From contig NZ_JACHMP010000001.1 in NCBI RefSeq assembly GCF_014204985.1, positions 496,001-560,000 on the forward strand: DNA of 64,000 bases. Reading direction: 5' to 3'. Positions 47,971 to 56,402 of this stretch are shown piece by piece. Position numbers and translations under genes: made by a program. The notes beneath the pieces were generated by a model. The model was not told where the DNA came from and did not search any database. It saw only the letters and a program-made list of their open reading frames with translations. This DNA comes from Streptosporangium becharense (GTDB taxonomy: Bacteria > Actinomycetota > Actinomycetes > Streptosporangiales > Streptosporangiaceae). Numbering within the stretch: the first letter of the stretch is position 1; every line of letters begins with the position of its first letter.

Positions 47971-48612
47971 TCACATTCGGTCGAGCAGCTTCCTCATCTG
48001 CTCGATCTCCGCCTGCTGGGTAGTCTCGATGATCTTGGCCAGTTCCTCGGCCTCCGGACTGGTTCCCCGCTCCTGCTCGATCCTGGCCATCTTGATCGCC
48101 CCCTCGTGGTGGTCGATCATCATCCGCAGGAACAGGCGGTCGAACTCCGCCCCCTCGGCCGCCTCCAGCTTCCGCATGTCCTCGGGGCTCATCATTCCGG
48201 GCATGCCATGGCCCCCCATCCCCTCCGAGGGCGTCTCGGCCGGTGCGGGCGTCCCGGGCACGCCCCACTCTGACAACCAGCCCGTCATGGTGTCGATCTC
48301 CGGCTGCTGAGCCTCCTTGATCTTGCCGGCCAGTTGCTTGACCTCGGGGTTCGTGGCGCGCGTCTCGGCCAGGTCGGCCATCTCCACGGCCTGCCGGTGG
48401 TGTTCGATCATCATCTGGGCGAACATCACGTCCGCTTCGTTGAAGGACGCACCCGGCTGCCGGGTCGGGGAGGCAACCGGGGCATCGGCCATGCCGGCGA
48501 GCTTGGTCACGGTGCCGTCGCTGTTTCCGCAGGCGGTGAGCAGCGCGAGGGCACCGGCTCCCGCTGTGGCGGTCAGAGCGAGCCTGCGGGTGATGGATCG
48601 GTTGTCGGACAT
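47971..48612 (-). CDS. DUF305 lipoprotein (second copy)
   Basis: 213 residues. A lipoprotein signal ends ALALLTAC, nearly identical to that of the first copy, followed by the DUF305 domain with MMIEHHRQAVEMADLAE, GGHGMPGMMSPEDM and MMIDHHEGAIKMAR. The two copies share the LALLTAC signal, the spacing of all histidine pairs and the C-terminus QAEIEQM. GGAAAGGAAACGTC precedes the ATG. It is transcribed alone on the minus strand. Binding of copper or another metal outside the cell is plausible but unproven. Confidence 0.88.
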   Translation of the reverse strand: MSDNRSITRRLALTATAGAGALALLTACGNSDGTVTKLAGMADAPVASPTRQPGASFNEADVMFAQMMIEHHRQAVEMADLAETRATNPEVKQLAGKIKEAQQPEIDTMTGWLSEWGVPGTPAPAETPSEGMGGHGMPGMMSPEDMRKLEAAEGAEFDRLFLRMMIDHHEGAIKMARIEQERGTSPEAEELAKIIETTQQAEIEQMRKLLDRM

Positions 48613-49107
48613 GACGTTTCCTTTCCATGCTCCTAGACACCGCCAGACCTGGCCGCGGGCAGGTCCACGGGACTTTCCCGCGCACACACTCGGTCTGCGC
48701 ACCGGCCACCGGGGGCCGTTGAGGTGCATGGCTTGTCTGCCCGTAGCCGAGCCGGGTACACAGTGTGATCTTCAGGTTCCGGCGGCCGGAGCTGCGACGG
48801 GCGTACCGGGCGGGCCGGTGCCGCTGTTCCCCGGCAGAGCCGCGACCGTGCTCGGTGTCCGCAAGGCGAGGTCCTGGACGGTCATTCCCGATGGCACTGA
48901 GGTCGGGCGTCAACCCGCCGCCTGCCGAAAGACCCCGGTGCGCGGGACCTCCGGCTGTACCGCGGGACGTCCGACGGCGGTGAGATGGGGTAAGGGAACC
49001 CGGTGAACGGCAGGCGGCGGCCCGCCCCGCCGGGACCACGCCCGTGGGAGGCCGGCGGCCCGCGGGCCCGTCCCGCCGGATCGGGCCCGGGTGAGAGGGG
49101 TTCAGTG
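48613..49107. other. Divergent gap between DUF305 and CBS genes
   Basis: These 495 bases contain no gene I can support. They must carry the promoters of two divergent genes, but I see no strong -35/-10 pair and no complete DosR-type palindrome. Confidence 0.4.
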
Positions 49108-49809
49108 ATGCAGGTGAAGGTCAAGGACGTCATGACCAGGCAGGTGGCCTCGGTCAACGGCAGCACCCCGTTCAAGGACGTCGCCGAGGTGCTCATCGCC
49201 CACGGGGTGAGCGCGGTCCCCGTCGTCGACGGTGAGGGGCACGTCATCGGCGTCGTCTCCGAGGCGGACCTGCTGCACAAGGAGGAGTTCAAGGAACGCT
49301 ACTACCACGAGGGGTACCAGCCGCCGTTGCGCGCCCGGATGCGCCACCACCTCGCCCGGGAGGGCGACCACGGCCGCGACAAGGCCCGGGGCGACGTCGC
49401 CGCGGAGCTGATGACCGCCCCGGCGGTCACGGTCCAGCCCTACGCCTCGATCGTGACCGCGACGAGGTTGATGGAGGAGCACGGGGTCAAGCGGCTGCCC
49501 GTGGTCGACCGCGACGGGGTGCTCCAGGGCATCGTCAGCCGCCATGACCTGCTGAAGGTCTTCGTCCGCGGCGACGCCGACATCGCCGAGGAGGTGCGCG
49601 AGGACATCCTCGGCCATTCCTTGTGGGCCGAGCCCAACGACGCCACCGCCACCGTCTCGCAGGGAATCGTCACGCTCACCGGGCGCATGCACCGGCGCGG
49701 CGACGCCCAGCTCGCCGTGCTGATGACCCGCCGGGTGGACGGGGTCGTCGACGTGATCGACGAACTGGAGTGGGACGTCGACGACACCCCGGCCTGGAGG
49801 GCACGGTAA
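49108..49809 (+). CDS. CBS-pair and BON domain protein (first copy)
   Basis: 233 residues. Two CBS domains (VKDVMTRQVASVNGSTPFKDVAEVLIAHGVSAVPVVD and AAELMTAPAVTVQPYASIVTATRLMEEHGVKRLPVVD) bind adenine nucleotides in this family. A BON-type domain follows from about residue 150 (EEVREDILGHSLWAE, VTVSQGIVTLTGRM). The basic, His-rich linker between the CBS halves (about 65-95) is unusual. ATG 49108 is preceded by GAGAGGGG. It pairs with a second CBS-BON gene two bases downstream. Energy sensing or stress adaptation is likely; no enzyme is fused. Confidence 0.88.
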   Translation: MQVKVKDVMTRQVASVNGSTPFKDVAEVLIAHGVSAVPVVDGEGHVIGVVSEADLLHKEEFKERYYHEGYQPPLRARMRHHLAREGDHGRDKARGDVAAELMTAPAVTVQPYASIVTATRLMEEHGVKRLPVVDRDGVLQGIVSRHDLLKVFVRGDADIAEEVREDILGHSLWAEPNDATATVSQGIVTLTGRMHRRGDAQLAVLMTRRVDGVVDVIDELEWDVDDTPAWRAR

Positions 49810-49811
49810 CC

Positions 49812-50414
49812 ATGCTGGTCAGAGAGGTCATGACACACCCGGTGGTCACCGTGCACCCCGGCGACACGGTGCGGCGGGTGATCAGGGTTCTGCACGAGCA
49901 CGACATCACCGCGGTGCCGGTCCTGGACGACACCGGCCGGTTGGTCGGGATCGTCAGCGAGATGGATCTGCTGCGCGGCGAGTTCGACCCGGACCCCCGC
50001 GCGAGCATGCGTCCCCTCCCCAGCCGGCCGGCTTCCTCCGCCCACCGGGTCGAGGACGTCATGACCCGGCAGGTCGTCACCGTCACCGAGACCACCGACG
50101 CGGCCACACTCACCGACCTGCTGGTGAGCAAGCGGATCAAGAGCCTGCCCGTGGTGGCGGGCGACCACGTCGTGGGCATGATCAGCCGCCGGGATCTGAT
50201 CGCCGCACTGGCCCGCCCGGACGAGGACCTGCGTTCCGACGTGATCGCCGCGCTGCGCGAGCAGTTCCCCTCCGGCCCCCGCTGGGACGTCGTCGTCCGT
50301 GACGGCATCGCGGAGATCCGCGCGACCACCGGTGAGACGGAGGAGCACGACCGGATCGCCGGCCTGATCGCCCGCACGGTCCCCGGTGTCGTCCGGGTCA
50401 CGCGTCCCGGGTGA
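49812..50414 (+). CDS. CBS-pair and BON domain protein (second copy)
   Basis: 200 residues with two CBS units (REVMTHPVVTVHPGDTVRRVIRVLHEHDITAVPVLD and VEDVMTRQVVTVTETTDAATLTDLLVSKRIKSLPVV) and a BON-like end (DVIAALREQFPSGPRWDVVVRDGIAEI). It begins two bases after the first copy and is probably its diverged duplicate. Both may form a heteromeric nucleotide sensor. The linker here is shorter than in the first copy. Confidence 0.88.
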   Translation: MLVREVMTHPVVTVHPGDTVRRVIRVLHEHDITAVPVLDDTGRLVGIVSEMDLLRGEFDPDPRASMRPLPSRPASSAHRVEDVMTRQVVTVTETTDAATLTDLLVSKRIKSLPVVAGDHVVGMISRRDLIAALARPDEDLRSDVIAALREQFPSGPRWDVVVRDGIAEIRATTGETEEHDRIAGLIARTVPGVVRVTRPG

Positions 50415-50428
50415 CGTTCCACCGCCCG

Positions 50429-51241
50429 TCACGCGCCACCGGACGCGGCGACGGGCGTGGCGACGGGGTGGTCGGGCAGGCAGCGCGGACTGCGGTGCAG
50501 CTCGTCCATGACGACTCTGCCGGCCACGCCGAACACCTCCGCGAGCAGTCTGGGGGTGACCACCCGGTCCGGCGGGCCGTCGGCGTGGACTCTTCCTCCG
50601 CGCAGCGCCACGATGCGCTCGGCGAAGCGGGCCGCGTGATCGATCTCGTGCAGGACCGCGATGACGGTCAGGCCGCGCGCGGCTCGCAGTTCACGTACGA
50701 CGGTGAGGACCTCCAGCTGGTGACGGATGTCGAGGTGGGCGGTGGGTTCGTCCAGGAGCAGGACGGGGGCCCGCTGGGCCACGGCCAGGGCCAGCCGGAC
50801 GCGCTGCCGCTCACCACCCGACAGGGTGTCCAGCACCCGGCCCGCCAGGTGGGTCACCCCGGCCAGGTCGAGGGCCTCCTCGGTGTGGTGATCGGCGTCG
50901 GGTTCCCAGAGCATGCCGAGAGGGCCCCGGGCGGGATAACGGCCCTGTCGCACGAGCTGTTCCACGGTCAGCCCCGGCACTGGAGGCAGACTCTGGTGCA
51001 GCACGGCCACCCGGCGGGCGATCTGCCGGCGCGAGAGTCCGCTCAGCGGGATGCCGTCGAGCAGGACGACTCCCTCCGTGGGGGTCAGCAGTCCGGCGAT
51101 CAGCTTGAGCAGGGTGCTCTTGCCGCAGCCGTTCACACCGAGGAGGGCGACGAATTCGCCGGAGGCGACGGTCAGGTCGACACCGGACAGCACCGGTTCG
51201 CGGCCGTAGGAGAAGGTCAGGTCACGTACCTGGACGGTCAT
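50429..51241 (-). CDS. Siderophore-type ABC transporter ATPase (FecE/FepC)
   Basis: 270 residues: Walker A GVNGCGKSTLLKLI, Q-loop VLHQSLPP, signature LSGGERQRVRLALA, Walker B VLLLDEPTAHLD and the switch histidine VIAVLHEIDHA. It drives the two FecCD-type permeases encoded upstream. The start overlaps the FecD-type stop (ATGA at 51238-51241). The last 30 residues (RSPRCLPDHPVATPVAASGGA) are a loose tail. The metal complex is inferred as an iron or zinc chelate. Confidence 0.92.
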   Translation of the reverse strand: MTVQVRDLTFSYGREPVLSGVDLTVASGEFVALLGVNGCGKSTLLKLIAGLLTPTEGVVLLDGIPLSGLSRRQIARRVAVLHQSLPPVPGLTVEQLVRQGRYPARGPLGMLWEPDADHHTEEALDLAGVTHLAGRVLDTLSGGERQRVRLALAVAQRAPVLLLDEPTAHLDIRHQLEVLTVVRELRAARGLTVIAVLHEIDHAARFAERIVALRGGRVHADGPPDRVVTPRLLAEVFGVAGRVVMDELHRSPRCLPDHPVATPVAASGGA

Positions 51242-52248
51242 GCGGTCCTCTCTTTCCTGGCGAGGGCGATCAGGACGGCGGCGCCGGTCAGCGCGGTGAC
51301 CACCCCGGTCGGCACGCCGAGACGCTGGGCCAGCGCGCCGCCGGAGACGAGCCGGGTGAGCAGTTGGGCGAGCGCGTCCGCGGCGACCAGGACGACGGCC
51401 CCGGCCAGCGCGGCGGCGGGGACGCCCGCACGCGGCCCGCCCCGGGCCAGCCATCGGGCGGCGTGCGGTGCGACGAGGCCGACGAAGGCGACCGCGCCCG
51501 CCAGGCTGGCCGCGCCCGCCGTCAGCGCGACCGCCCCGGCGAGCGCCAGTGCACGTGCGGCGTGCGGAGGCACACCGAGCGCGTTGGCGTGGTCGTCCCC
51601 GCCGGCCAGCACGGCGAACACCGCCGAGCAGCCCCACATCAGCGCGATCCAGACGGGGATCCACCAGCCGACGAAACCCAGATGGTCCCACACCCGGCCC
51701 TCTGCCGACCCGATCAGCCAGCGCAGCGCGTTGCCGAAACGGTCGGGCCGGTAGGCCAGCAGCATGGTGGTGAGCCCGGCGAGCACCGCCGAGCACAGCA
51801 GGCCTCCCACGACGAGCCGATCCGCACCGCCGCGGGCGGTGAAGGTCCAGCTGAGCGCTCCCCCGGCGGCCCCGCCCAGCAGGGCGGCGGCCAGCGCGCC
51901 GGTCACGGAGTCGGCGGGGAAGAGACCGAGCGTCATCCCGGCGAGGAGGCCGAGGACCGCGCCCGGGTTGACCCCGGTGAACTCGGGAGCCGCCAGCGGG
52001 TTGCGCAGCGAGGCCTGCAACAGGAATCCGGCCACGCCCAGCCCCGCACCGGTGAGCAGGGCGGTCAGCAGGCGCGGCAGGCCGAGCTCCCAGACGATCC
52101 GCTCCTGCAGCCCCTGCGGGGCGGCGTCCAGCACCCCGACGAGCGTGCGCGGCGAGATCCCCGGTGCCAGCAGATGCGCGACGGCCGCCAGGACCGTCAC
52201 CAGGGCGAACGCCACCGGGATGAGCGGTTTCCGCACGGCGCCGGTCAC
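51238..52248 (-). CDS. FecCD-family permease (second subunit)
   Basis: 336 residues with about ten hydrophobic segments and the FecCD/BtuC pattern LPRLLTALLTGAGLGVAGFLLQASLRNPLAAPEFTGVNPGAVLG and ASLAGAVAFVGLVAPHAARWL (coupling helix). It pairs with the FecC-type protein to form the import channel for a metallophore. GTG 52248 overlaps the upstream permease stop (GTGA), so the longer open frame to 52914 was rejected. Confidence 0.92.
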   Translation of the reverse strand: MTGAVRKPLIPVAFALVTVLAAVAHLLAPGISPRTLVGVLDAAPQGLQERIVWELGLPRLLTALLTGAGLGVAGFLLQASLRNPLAAPEFTGVNPGAVLGLLAGMTLGLFPADSVTGALAAALLGGAAGGALSWTFTARGGADRLVVGGLLCSAVLAGLTTMLLAYRPDRFGNALRWLIGSAEGRVWDHLGFVGWWIPVWIALMWGCSAVFAVLAGGDDHANALGVPPHAARALALAGAVALTAGAASLAGAVAFVGLVAPHAARWLARGGPRAGVPAAALAGAVVLVAADALAQLLTRLVSGGALAQRLGVPTGVVTALTGAAVLIALARKERTA

Positions 52249-53399
52249 GCCGTCCTCCCGCCCCGGAAGAGGAGGGCTCCGGCGAGCACGCCGGCGAACG
52301 CGGTCCAGGCGCCCAGCGGTGTCTCGACCGGGGCGAGCGCGAGCCGGGCGGCCAGGTCGGCCGCCGCGGTCACGGACGCGCCGAGCGCCGCCGACCACGG
52401 CAGCCACACCCGGGCGTCGCCGGACGGCCGCAGCCGCCTGGCCAGCAACGGGGCGATCAAACCGACCCAGGAGACAGGGCCGCACGGACCCACGACGGAG
52501 CCGACGAGCAGCGCGGCGACGGCCAGCACTCCCAGGCGGGCGGCGGTGACCCGGCCGCCGAGGGCGGCGGCCGCCTCGTCGCCCAGTCGCAGCAGGCCCA
52601 GCGCGGGCACGCAGGCCAGCACGAGGGGCACAGCGACGGCGAACCAGGGAAGCGCGTGGCCGGCCTGTTCCCACATCAGGCCGCTCAGGCTGCCGACGAG
52701 GTAGCGGAAGAGCAGGTCGTACTGGAGCCGGTCGGCCGTGGCCAGCACCGCCAGCATCAGCGCCTGGACGGCGGTCGAGACCGCCGCCCCCACCAGGAGC
52801 ACCCCCTGGGCACTGCGGGCCGTACGCGCGACGGCCAGCGTCACGGCGCCGCCGAGCACCGCCCCGGCGAGTCCGACGAGCGGGTGCAGGGCGAAGGGCA
52901 CCGGCAGCGCCCACACCACGCAGGCCGCCACCGCCAGCGCGGCGCCCGCCGACACCCCGAGCAGTTCGGGCACGGCGAGCGGGTTGCGCAGCGACTCCTG
53001 CAGCATGAGCCCGGCGACGCCCACGGCGGCCCCGCCGAGCAGCCCGATCAGCAGCCGGGGCAGGCGCAGCTCCCAGAGCACGACGTACTCCAGCGACGCC
53101 GGGTCACCGAGCACGGCGGGCAGGCGGTGGGGCGCGATGAGCGGGGTGCCCAGGCACAGTCCGGCCGTCACCAGGACGGCCAGCACACCGGCCAGGGCGG
53201 CCAGGGCCGGTGTCCGGCGTGCCCGCGGCGACACCGCGCCATCGCCGGTCGCGGCGGGTGCGGCAGTCGTAAGAGGCACGGTGGTCGTGGGGAGTACGGT
53301 CGTCGTACCGGTTACGGGGGGTGCGCCGCTCGCGGGGGGCACGACGGCGGAGTGCGGGGACGCGGCCGGGCCGCCTCCCCGCTGCGGGGAGTCCGTCAC
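52245..53399 (-). CDS. FecCD-family permease (first subunit)
   Basis: 384 residues. After a roughly 60-residue Thr/Pro/Ala-rich N-terminal tail (TTTVLPTTTVPLTTAAP), the FecCD domain shows LPRLLIGLLGGAAVGVAGLMLQESLRNPLAVPELLGVSAGAALA and GPVSWVGLIAPLLARRL. The long tail is unusual for this family and its role is unknown. GTG 53399 overlaps the binding-protein stop by four bases. Together with the next permease and FecE-type ATPase it forms a complete importer. Confidence 0.9.
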   Translation of the reverse strand: MTDSPQRGGGPAASPHSAVVPPASGAPPVTGTTTVLPTTTVPLTTAAPAATGDGAVSPRARRTPALAALAGVLAVLVTAGLCLGTPLIAPHRLPAVLGDPASLEYVVLWELRLPRLLIGLLGGAAVGVAGLMLQESLRNPLAVPELLGVSAGAALAVAACVVWALPVPFALHPLVGLAGAVLGGAVTLAVARTARSAQGVLLVGAAVSTAVQALMLAVLATADRLQYDLLFRYLVGSLSGLMWEQAGHALPWFAVAVPLVLACVPALGLLRLGDEAAAALGGRVTAARLGVLAVAALLVGSVVGPCGPVSWVGLIAPLLARRLRPSGDARVWLPWSAALGASVTAAADLAARLALAPVETPLGAWTAFAGVLAGALLFRGGRTA

Positions 53400-54418
53400 C
53401 CGGACGCCTTCGCCATCGCCTCGTCGAGGATGATGCCGAACGCCCTGGTGCCACGCCCGGAGGCCCACAGCTCGGGCTGCACCTCGAAGACCTTGCCGGC
53501 GGCGACCGCGGGGATGCGTTTCCACACCGGATTGTCGCGGTAGGTCTCGGTCACCGGCTTGGCGCCGCCGAAGGCGAACGACTGCACGAAGATCACCTGC
53601 GGTGCCCGGGCGAGGATCTCCTCGATGCTGTACGCCTGCGCGGTCTCGAAGCCGCCGCCCTTGCTCGGCCACGGGTAGGCGAAGAACTGGTCCAGGAAGG
53701 CACCCAGGACGTCGTCGGTGGTGTTGACGCCCACCGAGGAACTGCCGTACATGGCCAGCGCGGTCACGCGGTCCAGCCCCTTCTCCCGGGAGACGGCCAG
53801 CCCTTGGGCGATCTTTCCGCGGAAGCGGTCCTCGGCCTGGGCCTGCTGCTGCCCGCGCCCGGTCAGCGCGGCGAGCGCGCGGAGGTAGGCGATGGAGTCC
53901 TCGTGGTTCTTCACCTTCACCACCCACAGTGGTGCGAACTTCTCCACCGCCGCCCGCAGCTGGTCGTGCACCCCGGCCAGGCCGATGACCAGGTCGGGCT
54001 CGGCCTTCGCGATCGCGGCGACGTCCTCACCGCCGAAGGTTCCCGGGATCACCGGGATCCCGGCGCCGGCGGCCCCGAGGTAGTCAGGCCGCGTCAGCAG
54101 CTTGGGCGTGGTCGTGGCGGTGGGGGTCAGGCCCAGCTCGACGAGCATGTCGTCACAGATGCCGGTCAGGCAGACGATCCGCTCGGGTACCTCGTCCAGG
54201 GTCAGTTTCTTCCCGGCGGGATCGGTGACGCTGAGCGAGGCCGCGGCCGGGGTCGCCGCCGCCGGGGTGGCTGCGGTCTGGGTGGCGGTGGCGGCTCCGC
54301 CGGTCGGGAGGCTCGCCGGAGCGGCGGCCGGGGACGTGTTCTGCTGCCCGCAGGCCGCCAGCATGACCAGCAGCGCCGCGGCGACGCCCCTGCGCGCCAC
54401 CATGCCCGCGCGCGTCAT
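53396..54418 (-). CDS. Metallophore-binding lipoprotein (FecB type, PF01497 fold)
   Basis: 340 residues. A lipoprotein signal ends VMLAAC (Cys about 23), followed by a Thr/Ala linker. The binding domain shows PERIVCLTGICDDMLVELGL, GGEDVAAIAKAEPDLVIGL and PQVIFVQSFAF, the type III binding protein pattern that holds iron-siderophore or similar chelates. Its ATG overlaps the stop of a 40-residue upstream gene (ATGA). It is the first large gene of the B-C-D-E importer. A longer reading frame to 54769 is not supported. Confidence 0.9.
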   Translation of the reverse strand: MTRAGMVARRGVAAALLVMLAACGQQNTSPAAAPASLPTGGAATATQTAATPAAATPAAASLSVTDPAGKKLTLDEVPERIVCLTGICDDMLVELGLTPTATTTPKLLTRPDYLGAAGAGIPVIPGTFGGEDVAAIAKAEPDLVIGLAGVHDQLRAAVEKFAPLWVVKVKNHEDSIAYLRALAALTGRGQQQAQAEDRFRGKIAQGLAVSREKGLDRVTALAMYGSSSVGVNTTDDVLGAFLDQFFAYPWPSKGGGFETAQAYSIEEILARAPQVIFVQSFAFGGAKPVTETYRDNPVWKRIPAVAAGKVFEVQPELWASGRGTRAFGIILDEAMAKASG

Positions 54419-54537
54419 CGTCCCGCCCCGACGGGAGCGGCGGACATGGCGTACACGGCCCGGAGAGCGGTGGACATGGCGGACAGGCCCGGATCCAGCG
54501 CGGCCTCGGCCCGGAAGGAGAGCACCGTGCTGCTCAT
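54415..54537 (-). CDS. 40-residue microprotein coupled to the metallophore-binding protein
   Basis: An ATG at 54537 follows TAGGAGG at an ideal distance, giving the strongest ribosome site in the region. The product MSSTVLSFRAEAALDPGLSA continues with two further Met-Ser pairs and ends GAGR; its stop overlaps the FecB-type start by four bases. It has no signal, cysteine or known domain. A regulatory or transporter-associated small protein or a leader controlling translation of the importer are both possible. Its coding status rests on the ribosome site and coupling, not on homology. Confidence 0.6.
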   Translation of the reverse strand: MSSTVLSFRAEAALDPGLSAMSTALRAVYAMSAAPVGAGR

Positions 54538-54552
54538 CAGACCTCCTAGAGA

Positions 54553-54580
54553 TGAAAACCATTATGGGAACGATTACCAT
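54553..54580. promoter_or_regulatory. Candidate Zur/Fur-family box in a divergent promoter
   Basis: Two overlapping 15-mers, TGAAAACCATTATGG (54553-54567) and GGGAACGATTACCAT (54566-54580), each resemble the actinobacterial Zur consensus TGAAAATnATTTTCA at about nine positions. The site lies between two divergent metal-transport operons, 16 bases upstream of the microprotein start. Zur versus Fur cannot be separated by eye. Confidence 0.5.
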
Positions 54581-54591
54581 TTGCGGTCGTG

Positions 54592-54613
54592 TCACGCCAA
54601 GTTGCTGGCGTGA
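54592..54613. promoter_or_regulatory. 22-base inverted repeat beside the Zur/Fur-like box
   Basis: TCACGCCA-agttgc-TGGCGTGA has perfect 8-base arms. No T tract follows on either strand, so an operator is more likely than a terminator. It is 89 bases upstream of the ABC exporter-type gene. Confidence 0.5.
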
Positions 54614-54701
54614 AAAATAGGGATTTGTCGGGATTGAGACTTTTCCGGGCCTACGTCTTCTCTCTCCCGGATGCCGCCGCCGGCGGCGGGAAGGACAACA
54701 C

Positions 54702-56402
54702 ATGATCGTCCACCGGCGACTCCTCCAGCTCGCGGGCAGCGTGCGGGCGCCCGTCGCCGCCTGCGTCACCCTGGGCCTCGCAGTCTCGGCCTCCTACGTC
54801 ACCCAGGCCCTGCTGCTGGCCTCCACGCTCACGGAGCTCTCCGCGGGCCGCTACGACACCGCCGTGACCCTGCTCGCCTGGGCGTTCGCGGTCGTCGCCG
54901 TGCGCGCCGTCCTGCTGTGGGCGCGTCAGACCGTCGCCGCCTGGGCCGGCGCGCTGATCAGGGCCCGACTGCGCGACCGCCTGGTGGAACAGCTGGGCCG
55001 GCTCGGCCCGGCCTACCTCACCGGGGCCCGCACGGGACGCGTGCAGACCACGTTGGTCGACGGCGTCGAAGGGCTGGACGCCTACTTCAGCCGGTATCTC
55101 CCCCAGGTCGTCATCACCTTCTGTGTGCCCGTCACCCTCGTCGGATGGCTGTTCACGGTGAACAGCGCGGCTGCCGGCGTGCTCGCGGCGGCGGTCGGCG
55201 CGGTGCTGGTCGTCCCGCGCCTGTGGGACGCCTCCCTGCTGCGCCGGGGCCGGGCCAGGTGGACGGCCTTCGCCGACCTGGCCTCCGACTACTTGGAGGC
55301 CATGCAGGGCATGGCCACGCTGCGCGCCTTCGGCGCGGCCGGGCGGCTGGGCACGAAACTGGCCGCCCGCGCCCACGAGCTGTATCTCACCACCATGAGC
55401 CAGCTCAGGATTTCCCTGGTGGAGACGGGCGTCAGCACCTTCCTCATCCAGGCGGGCACCGCGGGCGCCGTCCTGGCCGCGGCCTCGGCCGGGGCCGGGG
55501 ACGCCTGGAGCGTCTTCGCGGTGCTGACGGTCACCGTCGAGTGCTTCCGCCCGGTGCGCGACCTGTCGGCGGCCTGGCATGCCGGATACCTGGGCGTCAC
55601 CGCCGTGGACGGCCTGGAGGAGCTGCTGTCGGCCAAGCCCGCGGTGGACGACACGGGCACGGTGACCGCCTTCCCCGCCCACCCGGAGATCACCTTCCGG
55701 GGCGTCACCTTCACCTACCCCGGCGGGCGGCGACCTGCCGTCCGGAACGTCACCTTCACCGTCCGGGAGGGGGAGACCGTCGCCCTGGTCGGCCCCTCGG
55801 GAGCGGGCAAGTCCACGCTGGCGGCCCTGCTGCAGCGGCTCTTCGACCCCGACGAGGGCGTCGTCACCATCGGCGGCCGGCCGCTGGGCGAGTTCACTGC
55901 GGCCACACTGCGCTCCGGGATCGCCGTCGTCGCACAGGACACCTACCTGTTCCACGGCACCGTGGCGGACAACCTGCGGCTGGCCCGCCCGGACGCCTCC
56001 GACGCCGACCTGGAGCGCGCGGCGCGGGCGGCCTGCGCCCACGCCTTCGTCACCGCGCTCCCCCAGGGGTACGCCACCCCGCTGGGCGAGCGCGGCGCCA
56101 CCCTGTCCGGAGGACAACGCCAGCGCCTGGCCATCGCCCGCGCCCTGCTGGCGGACGCGCCCGTGCTGCTGCTGGACGAGGCCACCTCCCACGTGGACGG
56201 CCAGACCGAGCAGGCCCTGTCGGAGCTGCGGCGCGGCCGGACCTGCCTGCTGATCGCCCACCGCCTGTCCACCGTCGGGGACGCCGACCGCATCGTCGTC
56301 CTGGACGACGGCGCCGTGACCGAGAGCGGCGTCCCCGCCGCGCTGGCCGCCTCCCGCGGCCACTACCACCGTCTGCTCGCCGCCCAGGAGGTCTCCGCGT
56401 GA
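54702..56402 (+). CDS. ABC transporter permease-ATPase, heterodimer subunit 1
   Basis: 566 residues: six membrane segments (about 15-300) and an ATPase with Walker A GPSGAGKSTLAALL, Q-loop VAQDTYLF, signature LSGGQRQRLAIARALL, Walker B VLLLDEATSHVD and LLIAHRLSTV. The fold is shared by CydD-type exporters and by importers of metallophores such as IrtAB and YbtPQ. No cytochrome bd genes are near; instead it is divergent from a FecBCDE importer with a metal-type operator between, favouring metallophore transport. GGGAAGG precedes the ATG. The stop overlaps subunit 2. Confidence 0.88.
   Translation: MIVHRRLLQLAGSVRAPVAACVTLGLAVSASYVTQALLLASTLTELSAGRYDTAVTLLAWAFAVVAVRAVLLWARQTVAAWAGALIRARLRDRLVEQLGRLGPAYLTGARTGRVQTTLVDGVEGLDAYFSRYLPQVVITFCVPVTLVGWLFTVNSAAAGVLAAAVGAVLVVPRLWDASLLRRGRARWTAFADLASDYLEAMQGMATLRAFGAAGRLGTKLAARAHELYLTTMSQLRISLVETGVSTFLIQAGTAGAVLAAASAGAGDAWSVFAVLTVTVECFRPVRDLSAAWHAGYLGVTAVDGLEELLSAKPAVDDTGTVTAFPAHPEITFRGVTFTYPGGRRPAVRNVTFTVREGETVALVGPSGAGKSTLAALLQRLFDPDEGVVTIGGRPLGEFTAATLRSGIAVVAQDTYLFHGTVADNLRLARPDASDADLERAARAACAHAFVTALPQGYATPLGERGATLSGGQRQRLAIARALLADAPVLLLDEATSHVDGQTEQALSELRRGRTCLLIAHRLSTVGDADRIVVLDDGAVTESGVPAALAASRGHYHRLLAAQEVSA

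Noticed and set aside
48613..49107. Possible DosR-type box near the CBS genes
   Set aside because: Only a half-match (GGGACTTTCCC) was seen, not the full palindrome, and it is on the DUF305 side.
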